Below, in pieces: positions 14,965 to 16,589 of a stretch of 16,589 nt of DNA. This DNA is from an uncultured Elusimicrobiales bacterium (GTDB taxonomy: Bacteria > Elusimicrobiota > Elusimicrobia > Elusimicrobiales > Elusimicrobiaceae), in the NCBI GenBank assembly GCA_944325235.1, contig CALUZE010000014.1, positions 1-16,589 on the forward strand. The letters run 5' to 3'. The position numbers and the translations under genes were made by a program. Each line of letters begins with the position of its first letter. Position 1 is the stretch's first letter. The notes beneath the pieces were generated by a model. It did no database searches. It was not told where the DNA came from and saw only the letters and a list, made by a program, of their open reading frames with translations.

Positions 14965-15047
14965 AAAAGGCTCCTGGAATAAATCGGAATGATTTTATTT
15001 TAGCTTAATGTGGAAGAATTGTCTAATAAAAAATAGGCGAAAAGCGG

Positions 15048-15081
15048 GGCCATGTCTGGCAGGAAAAGCGCCTGCTTGGCC
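15048..15081. repeat. Nested inverted repeat in the gap before the intact pilin gene
   Basis: GGCCA (15048-15052) pairs with TGGCC (15077-15081), and inside it GCAGG (15059-15063) pairs with CCTGC (15071-15075). This sits about 70 bases upstream of the pilin promoter in the 267-base divergent gap. It may be a protein-binding site or a hairpin in a short transcript. Beyond it, the promoter and the pilin leader, I see no gene in the gap. Confidence 0.25.
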
Positions 15082-15136
15082 ATCTACGCGTTGCATATCC
15101 TTTTTGCCTCATAAAAACCAGTGTTCCTTGCGGGGG

Positions 15137-15159
15137 TTGTTTTTTTTTTTTGATACACT
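15137..15159 (+). promoter_or_regulatory. Poly-T extended -10 promoter of the intact pilin gene
   Basis: TTG, twelve T and GATA (15137-15155) run into the extended -10 TGATACACT (15151-15159). The predicted start is near 15166, giving a leader of about 66 bases with a good Shine-Dalgarno. No -35 at a normal distance is convincing. The first 19 bases are identical to those before the broken pilin gene. Confidence 0.5.
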
Positions 15160-15231
15160 GCCCTCACATTCAAGCCTGTGGAAAATACACTCACAAATAA
15201 CGCAGCAAAAAGGCTTTCTAAGGAGATTGAA

Positions 15232-15738
15232 ATGGAAAAAGGCTTTACTTTGATAGAATTGTTGGTTGTAGTGCTTATTATTGGTATTTTGGCAGCTATT
15301 GCCGTCCCGCAATATCAAAAAACGGTGGAAAAATCGCGCGGGGCAGAAGCGCTGACAATTATGCGCAGTTTAGCGCAAGCCATCCAGGTTTATCATTTAG
15401 CTAACGGCACGTATCCCACCAGTTTGGAAGAGCTGGACATAACGGTCCCTTTTACCAAACAAAGCAATATCAGCTATTCAAACGACGATTGGAAATTGGA
15501 ATTTTTTCCACAGTCCAATGTGATGGGATGCAGCGTACGGATGACGCGATTGTCCGGGAATTATTCGGGGCAAGGGTTTCACTATTTTATTGGGGATGAG
15601 CGTTCTCACTTGTTGGGGGTGTATTGCTATGAATATTGGACGCATGATACCTACTGCACCAAAGTGTGGCAATTACAAAACGGGATTGACATAACCGGGT
15701 ATGGTTATTGGACTAGGGCCCGTGTTTATGCCATGTAA
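15232..15738 (+). CDS. Type IV pilin-like protein (prepilin)
   Basis: This is a 168-residue prepilin with a minimal leader, M-E-K-G, and predicted cleavage before F5. The mature N-terminus keeps the essential Glu at +5 (E9). A hydrophobic helix follows (about 5-27, ending A-I-A-V-P-Q-Y), then the amphipathic continuation V-E-K-S-R. The globular part starts with Y-H-L-A-N-G-T-Y-P-T-S-L-E-E-L, a motif shared with the broken pilin gene, and contains three Cys, which could allow one disulfide. AAGGAG (15220-15225), six bases upstream, fixes the start over a longer in-frame ATG at 15178. Such proteins are assembled by type IV pilus or type II secretion machinery after cleavage by prepilin peptidase. 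None of that machinery is nearby, so this is an isolated pilin gene; major, minor or pseudopilin role cannot be decided. Confidence 0.9.
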   Translation: MEKGFTLIELLVVVLIIGILAAIAVPQYQKTVEKSRGAEALTIMRSLAQAIQVYHLANGTYPTSLEELDITVPFTKQSNISYSNDDWKLEFFPQSNVMGCSVRMTRLSGNYSGQGFHYFIGDERSHLLGVYCYEYWTHDTYCTKVWQLQNGIDITGYGYWTRARVYAM

Positions 15739-15778
15739 ACGGGGAAGGCCCCGGGCAAGAGTGGTTTCCGTGAAAGGG

Positions 15779-15807
15779 ATGACAGTGCCTGCTTTTTTTG
15801 TTATAAT
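15779..15807 (+). promoter_or_regulatory. Promoter of tRNA-Tyr
   Basis: ATGACA (15779-15784), a 17-base spacer and a perfect TATAAT (15802-15807) extended by TGT make this the strongest promoter in the window. The predicted start near 15814 leaves a leader of about 50 bases. The leader contains an 8-base hairpin with one G-T pair (15833-15852), which may guide 5' processing. Confidence 0.8.
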
Positions 15808-15864
15808 ATTTGTACCTAGTTGTTTAAGTAAAGCCGGGGCGAATGCCTCGGCGAAAATTTGTTT

Positions 15865-15951
15865 GGTAGGATGGCTGAGCGGTCAAAAGCAACGGTCTGT
15901 AAAACCGTCGGGCTACGCCCTACATAGGTTCGAATCCTATTCCTACCACCA
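15865..15951 (+). tRNA. tRNA-Tyr (anticodon GTA)
   Basis: The seven-base acceptor stem GGTAGGA/TCCTACC (15865-15871 with 15941-15947) is followed by A and an encoded CCA. The anticodon stem ACGGT/ACCGT holds the loop CTGTAAA, giving GTA, which reads UAC and UAU. The long variable arm (stem GGG/CCC) is as expected for bacterial tyrosine tRNA. The T arm is ATAGG-TTCGAAT-CCTAT. It is a single-gene unit with its own promoter and terminator. Confidence 0.96.
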
Positions 15952-15954
15952 TTT

Positions 15955-15979
15955 AACCACCCGCAAGGGTGGTTTTTTT
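15955..15979 (+). terminator. Terminator of tRNA-Tyr
   Basis: AACCACCC and GGGTGGTT pair as an 8-base stem around a GCAA tetraloop, followed by five more T, three bases after the tRNA. It also separates the tRNA from mutS. Confidence 0.88.
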
Positions 15980-16009
15980 ATCCTCCGTCGGGTAATCTCG
16001 GACCAAAAT

Positions 16010-16018
16010 TGCTAGAAT
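16010..16018 (+). promoter_or_regulatory. Extended -10 promoter of mutS
   Basis: TGCTAGAAT is an extended -10 (TGn plus TAGAAT) that ends six bases before the mutS ATG, so the mRNA would begin at or next to the start codon. No clear -35 is seen. The spacing from -10 to ATG is the same as at the broken pilin gene. Confidence 0.5.
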
Positions 16019-16024
16019 ATCACT

Positions 16025-16589
16025 ATGCCAAAGACCTCTCTCACCCCTTTAATGAAACAATACTACGATATCCGGGCCCAATACCCGGGCATTGTGTTGT
16101 TCTTCCGGCTAGGTGATTTTTATGAAATGTTTGACGAGCAGGCCCGCGAAGTAAGCACGCTGTTGGGCCTTACGCTCACCGCGCGCAACGGCACCCCGAT
16201 GTGCGGCATTCCGTACCACGCGGCAAACAACTACATTGTACGGCTTCTTAACGCCGGGAAGAAAATCGGCATTTGCGAGCAAACCAGCTCGGTGATGGAC
16301 AAAAACACCAAACTTTTTGAACGCAAAGTCATTCGCATCATCACCCCCGGCACGCTGATGGAAGACACCCTGTTGGACGCCAACCAGTCCAACTACCTGG
16401 TGGCGCTGAGTGTTGAGCCCAACGGGTGGGCACTTTCGTGCGTGGAGGTGTCTACCGGCGAATTTTGGGTCAACCAAAACGATAAAGACCCGACCTTAAC
16501 CAATTTAGCCGCCGCCCTGGCGGGCAGCAACCCATCGGAAATTTTGGGGAACAAAAACACCCTGCAAGCCCTGAAGGAAAAAGTGGTAC
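16025..16589 (+). CDS. mutS: DNA mismatch repair protein MutS, N-terminal part
   Basis: The first 188 codons are present and the gene runs off the right edge; full MutS is about 850 residues. The N-terminal mismatch-binding domain shows F-F-R-L-G-D-F-Y-E-M-F, with F32 and E34 matching the Phe-x-Glu pair (F36 and E38 in E. coli) that wedges into the mismatch. Further marks are M-C-G-I-P-Y-H-A and I-C-E-Q, then the R-I-I-T-P-G-T segment that leads into the connector domain. The intact Phe-x-Glu motif identifies MutS1, the repair form, rather than MutS2. No Shine-Dalgarno precedes the ATG, and the next in-frame ATG (codon 10) has none either, so the start is supported by alignment to the family and by the leaderless-type promoter. 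Confidence 0.97.
   Translation, partial: MPKTSLTPLMKQYYDIRAQYPGIVLFFRLGDFYEMFDEQAREVSTLLGLTLTARNGTPMCGIPYHAANNYIVRLLNAGKKIGICEQTSSVMDKNTKLFERKVIRIITPGTLMEDTLLDANQSNYLVALSVEPNGWALSCVEVSTGEFWVNQNDKDPTLTNLAAALAGSNPSEILGNKNTLQALKEKVV

Noticed and set aside
15058..15072. Possible sigma-54 promoter (GG, ten bases, GC) upstream of the intact pilin gene
   Set aside because: Only the GG and GC pairs match; the rest of the TGGCAC and TTGCA boxes do not, and a better extended -10 lies closer to the gene.
15178..15231. ATG at 15178 as start of the intact pilin gene
   Set aside because: AAGGAG sits right before the ATG at 15232, which gives a normal four-residue prepilin leader; the longer form would be an unusual leader.
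15740..15753. Hairpin CGGGG-AAGG-CCCCG just after the intact pilin gene as terminator
   Set aside because: The stem is only five bases and no T-run follows, so it is not a convincing intrinsic terminator.

Overview
This window looks like a chromosomal stretch of a Gram-negative bacterium with roughly even base composition. My best guess is a gut-associated member of the Elusimicrobiota. The main hint is two isolated type IV pilin-like genes with the G-F-T-L-I-E-L-L-V-V-V-L-I-I-G start that is so common in that phylum, alongside exported, lipoprotein and housekeeping genes. The lineage is an inference from memory of protein style, not from a search. There is no phage, insertion sequence, CRISPR array or rRNA here.

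Layout, left to right. A small three-helix membrane protein (127-438, minus) stands divergent to two tandem exported paralogs (645-1844 and 1916-3139, plus). Both paralogs carry the two GxxH motifs and the glutamate of the TIKI/TraB/EreA/ChaN superfamily. A two-way terminator and tRNA-Val(GAC) follow on the minus strand, then an exported seven-repeat ankyrin protein and the full-length replicative polymerase gene dnaE (4337-7828, minus). A divergent ADP-ribose pyrophosphatase-like Nudix gene (7908-8447) reads away from dnaE and ends in a clear hairpin terminator. Next is a pilin-like gene broken by a stop at codon 5 (8563-9102). It abuts, stop to stop, a tightly packed minus-strand operon transcribed as HAD phosphatase, two-helix membrane protein, diacylglycerol-kinase-type lipid kinase and membrane-anchored thermonuclease (11551 down to 9103). 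alaS (11637-14249) is divergent to that operon. A two-way terminator separates alaS from a convergent lipoprotein gene (14311-14964, minus). An intact pilin-like gene (15232-15738), tRNA-Tyr(GTA) with its own promoter and terminator, and the first 188 codons of mutS (16025 to the edge) close the window.

Housekeeping functions dominate: replication (dnaE), mismatch repair (mutS), translation (alaS and two tRNAs) and nucleotide or phosphate-ester clean-up (Nudix, HAD). Between them sits a cell-envelope layer of exported TIKI-like proteins, ankyrin protein, lipoprotein, pilins and anchored nuclease.

The most interesting signals are regulatory. Several genes share an extended -10 promoter of the form TGn-TAtaaT, often without a good -35. 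Three of these place the predicted transcript start at or next to the ATG, with no Shine-Dalgarno sequence (Nudix, broken pilin, mutS), which suggests leaderless mRNAs. Both pilin-like genes also carry an identical 19-base block, TTG followed by twelve T and GATA, just at the promoter. It could be a shared control element or a slippage-prone switch.
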